In this document: positions 8,360-20,169 of the stretch, in pieces | How positions within the stretch are numbered: the first letter of the stretch is position 1 | How the letters are laid out: each line of letters begins with the position of its first letter | Assembly (NCBI RefSeq): GCF_002240225.1 | Contig: NZ_CP022584.1 | Location: 2,701,501 to 2,765,500 of the forward strand | DNA length: 64,000 bases | DNA from: Paenibacillus physcomitrellae | GTDB taxonomy: Bacteria; Bacillota; Bacilli; Paenibacillales; Paenibacillaceae | Reading direction: 5' to 3' | The notes under the pieces: model-generated | What the model saw: the letters and a program-made list of their open reading frames with translations, nothing else | Database searches by the model: none | Told to the model about the DNA's origin: nothing | Program-made: the position numbers and the translations under genes

Positions 8360-8546
8360 TTCCGGGCTTAAACCTCCGCATAGCATTCTCGTGTTGCTTT
8401 AACCAATGCTTACTCTCTAGTTTGCGGCATTCAGTATACTTATAGATATGAGTTTTCAGGGGGTGCTAGAACCTTTTAGAGGCAAACGAAAGCTGAAAGA
8501 TAGCTAGAATCCCGGTCTGCCGCTTAATCAAACAAACCAAAAAAGA

Positions 8547-8567
8547 GAACCAGCCCATGGCCGGTCC
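8547..8567 (-). terminator. Intrinsic terminator of the esterase gene
   Basis: A 9-bp stem (8547-8555 with 8559-8567, two G-U pairs) with a 3-base loop is followed on the minus strand by TCTTTTTT. It lies 70 bases after the esterase stop. Confidence 0.8.
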
Positions 8568-8637
8568 CCGTTTCAAATGTTCCGTCTTTCGTCTTTTCTA
8601 TTTCTTGCATTCTTCTATCGCCCGCAGACCGCTGTCC

Positions 8638-9426
8638 TCACAAACTTGTACGTTCCTTCAGCGGCAGCCACTCCAGAACCTTCTGGATATGAGCGTCCCA
8701 GTATTCCCAGTTATGATTGCCCGGATCAAACACCGTCGTCACTTCATAACCGGCCCGGTCCGCAAGCTCCTTAAACTTCACATTGCCCTCATAGAGGAAG
8801 TCTTCTGTTCCGCAGCATTGATAAAGCAGAGGTTTCGGCCCGTCCGAAGCTGCCGCTTGTTCCAGGAGCCAAAGCGGATCGTCGGCCGTTCCGGCTATAT
8901 CCCGATCCCCGAACACCAGCTGCAGGCTTCTTGCCGTAAATGGGTTGGATTTGATATGACCTGCGAGATCAAGCACACCCGACAAGCTGGCAGCCGCCGC
9001 AAACTGGTCCGGACAGCGGAGCGCCCACTTGACGGCTCCATAGCCGCCCATCGACAGGCCCGCCACAAAATGGTCCTCTCTATTCTCCGACAGCGGGAAG
9101 AAAGACGAAGCCAATCTTGGCAGTTCCTCGGACAGGAATGTCCAGTAAGGATTTCCGTATTCCATATCACTGTAAAAGCTTTGATGCACGTTAGGCATCA
9201 CCACTGCGATCCCCAGCGCGGATACATACCGTTCGATAGAGGTCCGTCTCAGCCAAATGGTGTCGTCATCGCTGTACCCGTGCAGCAAATAAAGTACCGG
9301 GTATTTCCCTTCGCCTCGGGCGCTCTCCACGCCGATTTCCCCTGCAGCTTTCTGTGGGAGGATGACAGTCATCTGCGTGCTGAGCCCCAGAACCTCCGAA
9401 AAAAATTGACACTGAATCAACGCCAT
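8638..9426 (-). CDS. Alpha/beta hydrolase, esterase D / tributyrin esterase family
   Basis: Probable cytoplasmic carboxylesterase of the PF00756 family. The nucleophile elbow is GLSMGGYGA, the oxyanion region is [11 protein letters not shown], and the terminal catalytic His lies in [11 protein letters not shown]. There is no signal peptide. I prefer the ATG at 9426 (MALIQCQFF, the usual family start, after AAAGGATGAGGAAG) over the ATG at 9471. The gene stands alone with its own terminator between spoIID and the insertion sequence; it is not part of the conserved murA-spoIID neighbourhood, so it is an accessory gene here. Natural substrate unknown. Confidence 0.88.
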   Translation of the reverse strand: MALIQCQFFSEVLGLSTQMTVILPQKAAGEIGVESARGEGKYPVLYLLHGYSDDDTIWLRRTSIERYVSALGIAVVMPNVHQSFYSDMEYGNPYWTFLSEELPRLASSFFPLSENREDHFVAGLSMGGYGAVKWALRCPDQFAAAASLSGVLDLAGHIKSNPFTARSLQLVFGDRDIAGTADDPLWLLEQAAASDGPKPLLYQCCGTEDFLYEGNVKFKELADRAGYEVTTVFDPGNHNWEYWDAHIQKVLEWLPLKERTSL

Positions 9427-9686
9427 CTTCCTCATCCTTTCTGCTCTGGCAAACTGTGATTGCGCTTTCATAATCTACCTTAACTATTATAACGGCTGCA
9501 GGGGCTGCTGCGTTCTTTTTTTCTTCTATATGGGTCCTGTAAAAAATCAGAACCACCCGTCCAACGGGTGGTTTGCACTAGGGGTATAACCCCCTGTTAC
9601 CAAACTGCGCCTAAAGACGCTAGCCTGACCACAAAGCGTTCAGGCTCAGTGTTATTTGTCTCTTTCACTTACCAGTTAAACTGGTT

Positions 9687-10160
9687 TTACTTTTTCTTGC
9701 CCTTGTTGCTGCTGAATGGATCTTCATACTCTTTTACACTCAGCTTATCTACGGCTTGGTCATGTGCCTCTTGCTCTCGAATGTACTTGGCGACGGTGGC
9801 TTCATTTAGCCCCACTGTACTTACGTAGTAGCCTTCCGCCCAGAATTTCCGATTCCCATACTTATACTTCAAGTTGGCATGCTTCTCGAATATCATGAGT
9901 GCGCTTTTCCCTTTTAGATAGCCCATAAAGGAAGACACCGATATTTTCGGTGGGATCGCCACCAGCATGTGGACATGATCCGGCATCATATGCCCTTCTA
10001 ATATCTCTACTCCCTTGTATTTACATAGACGCTTCATGATTTCAATTAGATCTCGTCTCACTTGATTGTAGATCTCTTTACGTCTATACTTCGGGGTGAA
10101 CACAATGTGATACTTACACATCCACTTTGTGTGCGCTAAACTAAAATTTTTATTTTCCAT
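9687..10160 (-). CDS. tnpA: IS200/IS605 TnpA Y1 transposase
   Basis: HUH-superfamily single-strand DNA transposase that cuts and joins the top strand through a 5'-phosphotyrosine. From the ATG at 10160 it is 157 residues, normal for the family (130-155). The HUH metal motif is HVH (His62, His64) in MPDHVHMLV, and the catalytic Tyr126 lies in ATVAKYIREQE. An upstream in-frame ATG at 10193 would add 11 residues, but GGATGG just before 10160 decides the start. The gene is complete and could be active. Confidence 0.93.
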   Translation of the reverse strand: MENKNFSLAHTKWMCKYHIVFTPKYRRKEIYNQVRRDLIEIMKRLCKYKGVEILEGHMMPDHVHMLVAIPPKISVSSFMGYLKGKSALMIFEKHANLKYKYGNRKFWAEGYYVSTVGLNEATVAKYIREQEAHDQAVDKLSVKEYEDPFSSNKGKKK

Positions 10161-10218
10161 ATAAGACCATCCTTTCGAATTGAGCCTGAACATCTCAATT
10201 TTATCCGGATGGTCTTAT
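10161..10218 (-). promoter_or_regulatory. 5' untranslated hairpin that hides the tnpA ribosome binding site
   Basis: A perfect 12-bp inverted repeat (10161-10172 with 10207-10218) encloses a second stem (10178-10184 with 10194-10200). In the tnpA message the outer 3' arm contains GGATGG, the ribosome binding site, and abuts the ATG. This would block ribosome access, matching the translational silencing described for IS200. Confidence 0.75.
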
Positions 10219-10299
10219 TGGTGTAACCCTAGATCCCTCCACCCGCATAGCGGGTGGTTTTATATTTCGCACGTTTCACGTGCTCAACAGGCTAAAGCC

Positions 10300-10331
10300 T
10301 AAAAATGAAAAGCCGCCCACAAGGGGCGGCT
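10300..10331 (-). terminator. Intrinsic terminator of murA
   Basis: An 8-bp GC-rich stem (10311-10318 with 10324-10331) is followed on the minus strand by TTTTCATTTTT. It lies 42 bases after the murA stop, next to the insertion sequence. Confidence 0.9.
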
Positions 10332-10372
10332 CTATGCCTGCTAAAAGCGGCGGGTCCAAGGAATAAAGTGAC

Positions 10373-11710
10373 TTAAACTCCGCTCGTTTGAATTTTCAAT
10401 TTCGGCAATTCTTCCACAGCATGGCTGGATTCAAGACGTTTGCCTTCTTCGCCCATCTCAATACGCCAAATATCAGCGCCCAGTCCGGACAATTTCTCGG
10501 CCAAATTCACATAACCGCGGTCAATGTGGTGGATACCGCTGACCTCTGTTGTGCCTTCAGCTACCAAGCCTGCAAGAATCAGAGCCGCTCCGGCTCTCAA
10601 GTCCGTTGCGCAGACCTTAGCTCCAACCAGGTTCGAGGAACCGGTAACGATCGCCGTACGTCCTTCCACTTTAATCTGCGCATTCATCAGCGTGAACTGT
10701 TCAACGTGCATAAAGCGGTTCTCAAATACGGTTTCGGTTACTACACTGGTGCCTTCCGATTTCAGCAGCAGCGCCATCATTTGCGACTGCATATCGGTCG
10801 GGAATCCAGGGTAAGGCAGTGTTTTGACGTCTACGGATTTAAGCGGATGTTTGGCGGTAACGCGAATTCCGTTCTCTTTCACGTCAATTTGAACGCCCAT
10901 CTCTTCCAGCTTGGCAATGACCGGATTCAAGTGATCGGCAATCGCGCCCTCCACAAATACGTCGCCGCCCGTAATCGCAGCAGCAATCATGTAAGTGCCT
11001 GCCTCCACGCGGTCGGGAATGACGGTGTGTTCAACGCCGTGCAGCTTCTCGACGCCTTCGATACGGATCATTTCCGTACCTGCGCCGCGAACGATCGCTC
11101 CCATGCTGTTCAAATAATTGGCGAGATCGACAATTTCCGGCTCTTTCGCCGCATTTTCGATAAGTGTTGTACCTTCTGCCAAAGCAGCGGCCATCATAAT
11201 ATTTTCAGTCGCACCTACACTCGCGACATCCAGGTAAATTTTCGCACCGCGAAGTCTGCCATCTACAGTGGCTTCCACATAACCTTGACCGAGCTGAATC
11301 TTGGCGCCCATCGCTTCAAAGCCCTTCAAATGCTGGTCGATCGGTCTGGTGCCAATCGCACAGCCGCCTGGCAGCGAAATACGGGTATGTCCGAGTCTGG
11401 TCAAAAGCGGACCCATGACCAGGAAGGACGCTCTCATCTTGCGCACCCATTCATACGGCGCTTCGTAAGAAGAAAGCTGGCGGGCATCTACAGTGATAAC
11501 CTCTTGGTCATATGTAACCTTTGCCCCCAAGGATTCCAACACTCGGCTGATCGTCCTTACGTCGTCCAGAGGTGGAGCATCACGTATAATGCTGACTCCT
11601 TCTTCACCTAATAAAGAAGCTGCGATAATCGGCAGCACTGAGTTTTTTGCTCCGCTAACTTTAACGTTCCCGGTCAACACATTGCCGCCGCGGACGATAA
11701 ATTTACTCAT
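10373..11710 (-). CDS. murA: UDP-N-acetylglucosamine 1-carboxyvinyltransferase MurA
   Basis: First committed step of peptidoglycan synthesis: transfer of enolpyruvate from PEP to UDP-GlcNAc in the cytoplasm. At 445 residues it has KVSGAKN with Lys22-Asn23 and the catalytic Cys117 in [12 protein letters not shown], the residue attacked by fosfomycin. GGAGGG lies 7 bases before the ATG. A second murA paralogue (murAB/murZ) is common in Firmicutes. This copy corresponds by neighbourhood (ywzB-murA-spoIID) to B. subtilis murAA. Confidence 0.97.
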   Translation of the reverse strand: MSKFIVRGGNVLTGNVKVSGAKNSVLPIIAASLLGEEGVSIIRDAPPLDDVRTISRVLESLGAKVTYDQEVITVDARQLSSYEAPYEWVRKMRASFLVMGPLLTRLGHTRISLPGGCAIGTRPIDQHLKGFEAMGAKIQLGQGYVEATVDGRLRGAKIYLDVASVGATENIMMAAALAEGTTLIENAAKEPEIVDLANYLNSMGAIVRGAGTEMIRIEGVEKLHGVEHTVIPDRVEAGTYMIAAAITGGDVFVEGAIADHLNPVIAKLEEMGVQIDVKENGIRVTAKHPLKSVDVKTLPYPGFPTDMQSQMMALLLKSEGTSVVTETVFENRFMHVEQFTLMNAQIKVEGRTAIVTGSSNLVGAKVCATDLRAGAALILAGLVAEGTTEVSGIHHIDRGYVNLAEKLSGLGADIWRIEMGEEGKRLESSHAVEELPKLKIQTSGV

Positions 11711-12048
11711 ACGGTTCCCTCCGCGCGTTCATTTTCTCTTTTCTCACCATGAATTGGCGGATTGCTCCGCAAATTTTGGAATGCTGGAATAACTCCATTT
11801 TTTAAAAAATTACAAAGTTTTTTTTGAGAAACCACAAATTTCATCTTAGCATTGTTAATTCCAGGCGCACAAGGTACTTTTGCCGGAGGGGTAGGCCGTA
11901 GGAATCAAGACCCGTACACCTTGGGCATTTATTAAGAATAATAAAAATCAAGACCCTTATTCACCATTGTTAGCAGTTCAATTTGATGTTATTCGACAAA
12001 AATTGTGGCTCACGTGGCCTAACATCATATAACCCAAGTCCTTAAAAG
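11711..12048 (-). promoter_or_regulatory. murA upstream region with candidate promoter
   Basis: This 338-base gap holds no gene that I recognise. On the minus strand TTGTGC (11867-11872), 18 bases, and TAAGAT (11843-11848) form a plausible but weak sigma-A promoter about 130 bases before murA. A short direct repeat, AATCAAGACCC, occurs at 11903-11913 and 11946-11956. No clear terminator follows ywzB, so read-through from ywzB is possible. Confidence 0.35.
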
Positions 12049-12303
12049 TTAAAACAAGTAACGCAGCATATGGGTATAACCCAGGTACTGAATAATAAAG
12101 TCCGCAACAAACTTACCCAGAACAATCGCCAGCAGAAGCTGCAGCAGCTTGCCCTGAGGTCCCTTTGGATGCCGGATCACCAAATCCAGCTTTAAATTTT
12201 GCAGAGCCCACCAGGAGATGCAAATACAGATCAGGGAAATCAAAATCGCCGTTAGCGAACTTACCGCAGCTGCAGATGAGACTTCACTCAGCGAAGCATC
12301 CAA
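12049..12303 (-). CDS. ywzB: DUF1146 membrane protein YwzB
   Basis: Small conserved membrane protein of unknown function found between atpC and murA in Bacilli. Two membrane helices are visible (about residues 20-34 and 51-72) around the family motif DLVIRHPKGPQGKLLQLLLA. The reading frame opens at ATG 12351, but AGGAGG at about 12314-12319 lies inside that extension and points to TTG 12303, giving 84 residues, close to the usual 77. The ATG overlapping the extension is out of frame. Confidence 0.82.
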   Translation of the reverse strand: MDASLSEVSSAAAVSSLTAILISLICICISWWALQNLKLDLVIRHPKGPQGKLLQLLLAIVLGKFVADFIIQYLGYTHMLRYLF

Positions 12304-12797
12304 CCCATCTCTTCCTCCTCGTGTACGATATGTTATGCCGCCAGCCGTCATTCGGTTAACAGCTCCCGAAATCTTCGATTCGAGGCATATACAGACCCTG
12401 TAAATAAATAGACCTTCTATATCATACTTGCCAAACGAGTAATAATCCAGTTTTTTATTGTCATATTATGAATGCAAAACGTATTTTTGTAGATTTTTTT
12501 CTATTTTATATGAAAACCGTTTTGCTGTAAGGCAGAAATAGTTCCCATCTCCGATTTGGCCCTTCCGGCTGGGCTTTTATAAAAGCGGTTTCCTTTATTC
12601 TGCCCAAGCCTTTCGGATTGTTTGTGGCCATCTGTACATATCCAGAAAATAACACATAAACATGAAATCCGTATTAAAAATGATTGGGACTTATTGACCA
12701 TAATCATCCAAAATCGAGCCGACCTTCAACTCATAAAACAGGAATAAAGAACTAATCAATTCGTTATAAATCCTGGGAAATGGTTTGAAAAATAAAA
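12304..12797. other. Gene-poor interval between ywzB and atpC
   Basis: Nearly 500 AT-rich bases without a gene I can support. The minus strand has TATGAT at about 12425-12430 as a possible -10 element for ywzB. A 68-codon minus-strand frame at 12501-12707 has no ribosome binding site or family resemblance and is not called. A segment at 12530-12640 with GC-rich patches could fold but matches no RNA class that I know. Confidence 0.4.
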
Positions 12798-12829
12798 AAG
12801 GCTGAACCCCTCAATCGAGGTCCAGCCTT
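12791..12829 (-). terminator. Intrinsic terminator of the atp operon
   Basis: A long imperfect stem (AAGGCTG arm at 12798-12804, CAGCCTT arm at 12823-12829) has internal pairing and is followed on the minus strand by TTTTTTATTTTTC. It starts 11 bases after the atpC stop. Confidence 0.9.
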
Positions 12830-12839
12830 CCTTCGTTTG

Positions 12840-13253
12840 CTATTCCTTGCTCTTCGAAGACACGTTAATCCGGGTAACGGCTCTTTGCAGGGCCAATTCT
12901 GCCCGGCGGTGATCAACATGGTCCTTGCTGCTGCGGTTAGCGAGTCTGCGTTCAGCCCGTTCTTTAGCCGCTCTGGCGCGTTCCACATCGATATCCTGGG
13001 AAAGCTCAGCACTTTCAGCCAGAATGATCGCTTTCTCCTTCTGCACTTCAATAAAACCGCCGTGAACGGCGATTGAGGTTCTATTGCTGCCGGCTTTAAC
13101 GATAATGGGCGCGACCTGAAGAGGCGTGACCAAAGGCACGTGTCCGGCCATGACGCCGAATTCCCCTTCTGTGCCGCGTACAATGACGTTATCCACCTGC
13201 TGGGAGAAAACTACGCGCTCCGGTGTGACGATTTCAAGCAAAAAAGTATTCAC
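12840..13253 (-). CDS. atpC: ATP synthase F1 subunit epsilon
   Basis: Rotor-stalk subunit that couples with gamma and can inhibit ATP hydrolysis through its C-terminal helices. The N-terminal beta-sandwich (NTFLLEIVTPERVVF through GGFIEVQ) and a C-terminal helical hairpin are present; 137 residues. The frame offers GTG 13262, ATG 13259 and GTG 13253. AAGGAG lies 8 bases before GTG 13253 and only 2 before the ATG, so 13253 is preferred. Last gene of the operon, 49 bases after atpD. Confidence 0.95.
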   Translation of the reverse strand: MNTFLLEIVTPERVVFSQQVDNVIVRGTEGEFGVMAGHVPLVTPLQVAPIIVKAGSNRTSIAVHGGFIEVQKEKAIILAESAELSQDIDVERARAAKERAERRLANRSSKDHVDHRRAELALQRAVTRINVSSKSKE

Positions 13254-13302
13254 GCTCATCACTCCTTAGGCTATTTGCAAAGGATCTCCATCAGCTAGAA
13301 GC

Positions 13303-14718
<1,416 letters not shown>

Positions 14719-14723
14719 TCAAT

Positions 14724-14810
14724 GTTTGCGGAGAACTGCTTAAGCTGCAATTCCGGCATCAAGCACATGACAGCTCGGGAAAATGCAGCGGTAGCTTGCT
14801 TTCCGCAAAC
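14724..14810 (-). other. Intercistronic hairpin between atpG and atpD
   Basis: A 9-bp perfect inverted repeat, GTTTGCGGA at 14724-14732 and its complement at 14802-14810, brackets almost the whole atpG-atpD gap. Partial pairing inside (GCTGC against GCAGC) supports a folded arm of about 87 bases. There is no T-run, so it is not a terminator. An mRNA processing or stability element is a plausible inference. Confidence 0.6.
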
Positions 14811-14830
14811 TGTCATCATAGCCTTTAAAT

Positions 14831-15697
14831 TTAAGACTGGGCGTTGGCGCCAGCGACAATTTCCGTGATTTCCTGGGTAATTGCAGCCTGGCGAGCCCGG
14901 TTGTAAGTCAATGTCAATTCGCCGATCATCTTCGACGCATTCTTCGTTGCGGATCCCATCGCCGTCATCTTGGCGCCCAGCTCACTCGCTTTGCCTTCCA
15001 AGAGTGCTCCGTAAATAAGCGTTTCGGCATATTTGGGAAGCAGCACCTCGAGGACGCCTTCCGGTGAAGGCTCATATTCGTAGGAAGCTTTAAGTTCGCC
15101 GTTTGACGAGCTTTCCACCCGTTCAAAAGGAAGCAAGCGGTCGATGGTTGGCACTTGGGTAAGCGGGTTGATGAAACGGTTGAAGCAAATGTAGATTTCA
15201 TCAAACTGCTCATTCTCAAAGCCTTGAACGGCTGCACTTGCAATCTTCTTGATATCGGCAAATGAAGGGGTGTCGGACAATTCAACAACCGTCTCCACTA
15301 CCGGAAGATTGCGGCGGTTGAAATAATCCCGTCCTTTGCGTCCTACCACGAACAAACCATACTCTTCTTTGGATGCATGCTGCGCTAACCGCTCCATCAC
15401 CTTACGAAGCATGTTGGAGTTATAACCGCCGACAAGGCCGCCGTCGGAAGTGATCACAATGTAAGCCGTTCTCTTGATCGGACGGGTCTCCAGCATAGGA
15501 TGGCTGACCCCTTGGGAACCGGCAGCAATGCTGGTTACCACTTCCTTGAGTTTCTCCTCGTACGGGCGGGCAGCTTGTGCCTTCTCCTGAGCTCTTCTCA
15601 ATTTAGCGGAAGCGACCATCTCCATCGCCTTGGTGATCTGACGGGTGTTCTGTACGCTCTTGATCTGACGTTTAATCTCGCGGATTCCTTTTGCCAT
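14831..15697 (-). CDS. atpG: ATP synthase F1 subunit gamma
   Basis: Central rotor shaft of F1. At 288 residues it has the conserved N-terminal helix (IREIKRQIKSVQNTRQITKAM) and C-terminal helix (RARQAAITQEITEIV) that pair as the coiled coil inside the alpha-beta hexamer. The middle Rossmann-like domain includes VITSDGGLVGGYN. It is preceded by AGGTGG and by two hairpins in the gap after atpA. Confidence 0.97.
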   Translation of the reverse strand: MAKGIREIKRQIKSVQNTRQITKAMEMVASAKLRRAQEKAQAARPYEEKLKEVVTSIAAGSQGVSHPMLETRPIKRTAYIVITSDGGLVGGYNSNMLRKVMERLAQHASKEEYGLFVVGRKGRDYFNRRNLPVVETVVELSDTPSFADIKKIASAAVQGFENEQFDEIYICFNRFINPLTQVPTIDRLLPFERVESSSNGELKASYEYEPSPEGVLEVLLPKYAETLIYGALLEGKASELGAKMTAMGSATKNASKMIGELTLTYNRARQAAITQEITEIVAGANAQS

Positions 15698-15713
15698 GAT
15701 TTCACCACCTCAA

Positions 15714-15736
15714 AACTTTGGACGGAGTCCAAAGTT
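15714..15736 (-). other. Perfect hairpin just upstream of atpG
   Basis: A 10-bp perfect stem (15714-15723 with 15727-15736) has a 3-base loop. It ends 16 bases before the atpG ATG and sits next to its ribosome binding site. No T-run follows, so translational or RNA-processing control is more likely than termination. Confidence 0.6.
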
Positions 15737-15780
15737 ACTTCGTAAGCATAGCCCGGGCATCGCCCAAGCATATAGGTCCG

Positions 15781-15820
15781 TATGCACACAAGCTTTGGCA
15801 ATCGCCAAAGCCCGTGCATA
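15781..15820 (-). other. Second hairpin in the atpA-atpG gap
   Basis: An 8-bp perfect inner stem GCTTTGGC/GCCAAAGC (15792-15799 with 15804-15811) is extended by an outer stem TATGCAC/GTGCATA (15781-15787 with 15814-15820). It starts 8 bases after the atpA stop. The tip sequence CTTTGG is shared with the next hairpin downstream, so alternative pairing between the two is possible. Confidence 0.6.
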
Positions 15821-15828
15821 TTCATATA

Positions 15829-17358
<1,530 letters not shown>

Positions 17359-17910
17359 CTACAGTGCTTGTCTTCGAAAAGATTTCTCAAGCCGATCCAG
17401 CTTGCCGGCCAAGCTTCCGTCGTACAGCGTATCGCCGATTACGACCTTCATGCCGCCGAGCAGACTGTTATCCACCACGTTCTCTACGCGGATCTTCTTA
17501 TTCACAAGAGTGCCAAAATGATCGGACACCTGCTGTTTTTCTTCTTCATTAAGCGGGTAAGTCGTATATACTACAGCCGAAGCAAGGCCAAGCGCTTCCC
17601 CGGAAATGCGGATATAGCTTTCAAGCAGCTCCGGCAAAACGCCAACTCTGCCGCGTTCTACCAGCAATTTGAGCAGGGAGATAACCGGTTTAGAAAGTTT
17701 GTCTGCAAGACTCGTTTCAATAACCTGCCATTTCGCTTCCTCCGTAATGCTGGGAGCCGCGATGAAATTGACGATATCCTTGTCGGACGTCAACGCTTCA
17801 ACCGCCGCCTTCAGTTCCTGTTCGACTTCAAGCGTGCGGCCTTCCTGCGCCGCAATTTCATAAATCGCTTTGGCATAACGGGAGGCGATAACCGCTACTT
17901 TGCTGCTCAT
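17359..17910 (-). CDS. atpH: ATP synthase F1 subunit delta
   Basis: Peripheral-stalk protein that fixes the alpha-beta hexamer to the b subunits. 183 residues with the helical N-terminal domain (VASRYAKAIYEIAAQEGR) and the C-terminal signature DNSLLGGMKVVIGDTLYDGS. Its ATG overlaps the atpF stop by four bases (ATGA), indicating translational coupling. Confidence 0.96.
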   Translation of the reverse strand: MSSKVAVIASRYAKAIYEIAAQEGRTLEVEQELKAAVEALTSDKDIVNFIAAPSITEEAKWQVIETSLADKLSKPVISLLKLLVERGRVGVLPELLESYIRISGEALGLASAVVYTTYPLNEEEKQQVSDHFGTLVNKKIRVENVVDNSLLGGMKVVIGDTLYDGSLAGKLDRLEKSFRRQAL

Positions 17911-18395
17911 GAGCGGCCACCGACCTCTTTGAGATATTGGTCGACGAGTTCTTCTTGCACGCCGTCTTCCTTAACCTCTTTCTCAAGCAGCTTGGACGCA
18001 ATCTTTACAGAGGCAACGCCCACTTCCGAACGGAGCTGCTCAACCGCTTTATTCTTCTCGTTCTCGATGTCACGCACGGCCTCGTCTTTAAGACGTCCGG
18101 CTTCTTCTTTAGCGAGCTCAATAATTTGGGCCGCTTGTTTGCTGCTAGTTTGTTTGGACTGTTCGATAATATCGTACGCATCCTTACGAGCTTGCTGCAG
18201 CGCTTGTTTCTGTTCTTCTACATACACATTGGCCTGTTCACGCGTCTGCTTCGCTTCCTCAACCTGCTGAAGCACCAGCTCACGGCGTTTTTCCATTACG
18301 GAGAAAAGAGGACCAAACGCATACTTGTTAAGCAAGAAGTAGAGAATCAGGAACGCTATTAACGCAAGTACGAGAGATTCCCATGAGAATTCCAA
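17907..18395 (-). CDS. atpF: ATP synthase Fo subunit b
   Basis: Membrane-anchored peripheral-stalk subunit. One N-terminal membrane helix (about residues 6-25, LVLALIALLILYFLLNKY-like) is followed by a long charged coiled coil to residue 162. The start is TTG 18395, with AAAGGAG about 9 bases upstream; the only ATG nearby is out of frame. It overlaps atpH by four bases and follows atpE across a hairpin-bearing gap of 132 bases. Confidence 0.95.
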   Translation of the reverse strand: MEFSWESLVLALIAFLILYFLLNKYAFGPLFSVMEKRRELVLQQVEEAKQTREQANVYVEEQKQALQQARKDAYDIIEQSKQTSSKQAAQIIELAKEEAGRLKDEAVRDIENEKNKAVEQLRSEVGVASVKIASKLLEKEVKEDGVQEELVDQYLKEVGGRS

Positions 18396-18430
18396 TCCCA
18401 GTCACTCCTTTCCAGTCATCGGTACTTTCT

Positions 18431-18514
18431 AGCTCCCGTCGTGCGGGGGCTTAAAGGTCAATTCAGGTGAAAGAGATATGGCGTGGACGGCTTTGCCTTC
18501 CCCGCCATATCTCT
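18431..18514 (-). other. Two hairpins between atpE and atpF
   Basis: The stronger is a 12-bp perfect stem (18472-18483 with 18503-18514) that starts 13 bases after the atpE stop. The weaker one pairs AGCTCCCG with CGGGGGCT (18431-18451). Neither is followed by a T-run. In bacterial atp operons atpE is made in large excess over its neighbours, so protection of the atpE 3' end or partial attenuation is a reasonable inference. Confidence 0.6.
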
Positions 18515-18527
18515 TCATGTCCGTTTA

Positions 18528-18767
<240 letters not shown>

Positions 18768-18865
18768 TTAAAAGATGTCATTTTTTATAAAGCTATATTC
18801 AGGCTGGGAACAAACAAAGATCCATTCCCGGCCGCTACTACCCTTACTTCAAGACCAACCACCCG

Positions 18866-19696
18866 CTAATGCTCGTCGTGCGTCTCCAGCGCTTGCGAAA
18901 TGTACACAAACGTCAGAATCGTAAAGACGAAGGCTTGGATGGAGCCTACAAATATACTAAAGCCCTGCCATACTACGAGACCTGCGGCGGAAGCAATCCA
19001 GCCTCCCCAGCCCAAAACGGTAAGCTTCAGGAGCACGGAGATCAATACTTCACCTGCAAAAATGTTCCCGTATAGACGCATACCGTGCGTCAGCAGTTTG
19101 GAGAACTGCTCAATCAAGTTGATCGGCAGGAAGAAAACAAACGGTTGAAGATAGTGTTTGAAATAACCTTTGGTATTTCGTGTCATGCCCAGGAAGTGAA
19201 CCATCAGGAAGACCATGATCGCAAGACCCATGGATACTCCGGCATCGGCCGTAGGCGATTTCCACCAGGCGACACCCACCTCGATCTCTTCATGTTCACC
19301 GCTCGTAGCTTGAGCAGCCTGAAGTTTATCAAACTCCTCCGTGACGGAAATAATAGGTTTACCGAAAATATGAGCCGCTTCTTTGTGGTCATATTCCGTT
19401 ACAATACCGAACGGCAAGCCCAGCATATTACTCACAAAAATAAACATGATGAGCGTCAACCCAAGCGAGAGGAACGGTCTGCCTTTCTTCATATCCATCG
19501 TGCTTGAGATCAGCCCTTTGACGAAATCAACGACCCATTCCATAAAACTCTGAAGTTTGCCCGGATTCTCAACCGACAAATTCCGCGTAGCGATGAAAGC
19601 CAGCAGGAACACAACCAGACAAGAAACGACAAGCATCAGAATGACGGACAAATCGATGTGAAGCCCATGCCATTCAATAATCGGTGACTTATGCAT
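18866..19696 (-). CDS. atpB: ATP synthase Fo subunit a
   Basis: Stator membrane protein that forms the proton half-channels. Five or six hydrophobic helices are visible, with the essential Arg in HGMRLYGNIFAGE. The ATG at 19696 (MHKSPIIEWHG, 276 residues) follows AAAGGGGTGA at suitable spacing and is preferred to the in-frame GTG at 19705, which lies inside that site. Confidence 0.96.
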   Translation of the reverse strand: MHKSPIIEWHGLHIDLSVILMLVVSCLVVFLLAFIATRNLSVENPGKLQSFMEWVVDFVKGLISSTMDMKKGRPFLSLGLTLIMFIFVSNMLGLPFGIVTEYDHKEAAHIFGKPIISVTEEFDKLQAAQATSGEHEEIEVGVAWWKSPTADAGVSMGLAIMVFLMVHFLGMTRNTKGYFKHYLQPFVFFLPINLIEQFSKLLTHGMRLYGNIFAGEVLISVLLKLTVLGWGGWIASAAGLVVWQGFSIFVGSIQAFVFTILTFVYISQALETHDEH

Positions 19697-19725
19697 AATT
19701 CTCACCCCTTTCCCAGTCGGGAGTT

Positions 19726-20169
19726 CTAGTTCTGTTGTTGTTTAGCTTTCTCTTTCCGGGCCAGTTCATCTCTCATTCTCTCCTCTTTGATAGAGAAGAT
19801 AATCCCCAGAATTTGAAGCAAGAAATGGGCGAATACCAGGCTGGCCAATACGGCAAGCTCACTAAAATAATGAGGAAACTCAAGAGGAATCAGAATAGCC
19901 AGAATCGATGTCGCCAGGCGAAAACCAAACCCCAGCCCTGCGCGCCTCCTGCTGCCTTTGCCTTCCGCAGCCAGTACCGCTGCCTCGATAATCAAACGAA
20001 CTTTGTAAGCCATATGAATGACATTAATACAGCTCACAACGGAACCTAAAATCAAACCGTGAGCGATAGCCCGATGCTCCGGAAGTATTACGGAAATGAG
20101 CAGGCATAAAGCAGCGAAAATCAGAACAATTCGGACAACGAGTACTCGATATTTAGTTAGTTCATTCAT
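19726..20169 (-). CDS. atpI: ATP synthase subunit I (AtpI)
   Basis: Membrane protein that assists c-ring assembly in related operons. About four hydrophobic segments are visible (for example VLVVRIVLIFAALCLLISVI and ILAILIPLEF), with a Lys/Arg/Gln-rich C-terminus. 147 residues. The ATG overlaps the end of the preceding gene by eight bases (ATGAATGA), so translation is coupled. Sequence is poorly conserved in this family and position supports the call. Confidence 0.85.
   Translation of the reverse strand: MNELTKYRVLVVRIVLIFAALCLLISVILPEHRAIAHGLILGSVVSCINVIHMAYKVRLIIEAAVLAAEGKGSRRRAGLGFGFRLATSILAILIPLEFPHYFSELAVLASLVFAHFLLQILGIIFSIKEERMRDELARKEKAKQQQN

Larger units (their letters stand above)
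9551..10258 (-). mobile_element. IS200/IS605-family element carrying tnpA only
   Basis: About 0.7 kb with a Y1 transposase gene and subterminal hairpins at both ends: 9552-9559 with 9565-9572 on the 3' side of tnpA and 10239-10245 with 10251-10257 on the 5' side. Both hairpins share the stem CCACCCG/CGGGTGG, as expected for left and right ends bound by TnpA. No tnpB is present. A further hairpin (9622-9628 with 9640-9646) lies between tnpA and the 3' end. Such elements have no terminal inverted repeats and make no target duplication, so exact tips cannot be set. It sits between the murA terminator and the esterase gene. Confidence 0.85.

Noticed and set aside
8400-8460. Sigma-E promoter of spoIID
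   Set aside because: CATATC and GTATAC elements are present but no -35 at correct spacing.
10388-11611. 407-codon plus-strand frame
   Set aside because: Antisense to murA; no start signal.
12501-12707. 68-codon minus-strand frame between ywzB and atpC
   Set aside because: No ribosome binding site and no resemblance to a known family; AT-rich non-coding look.
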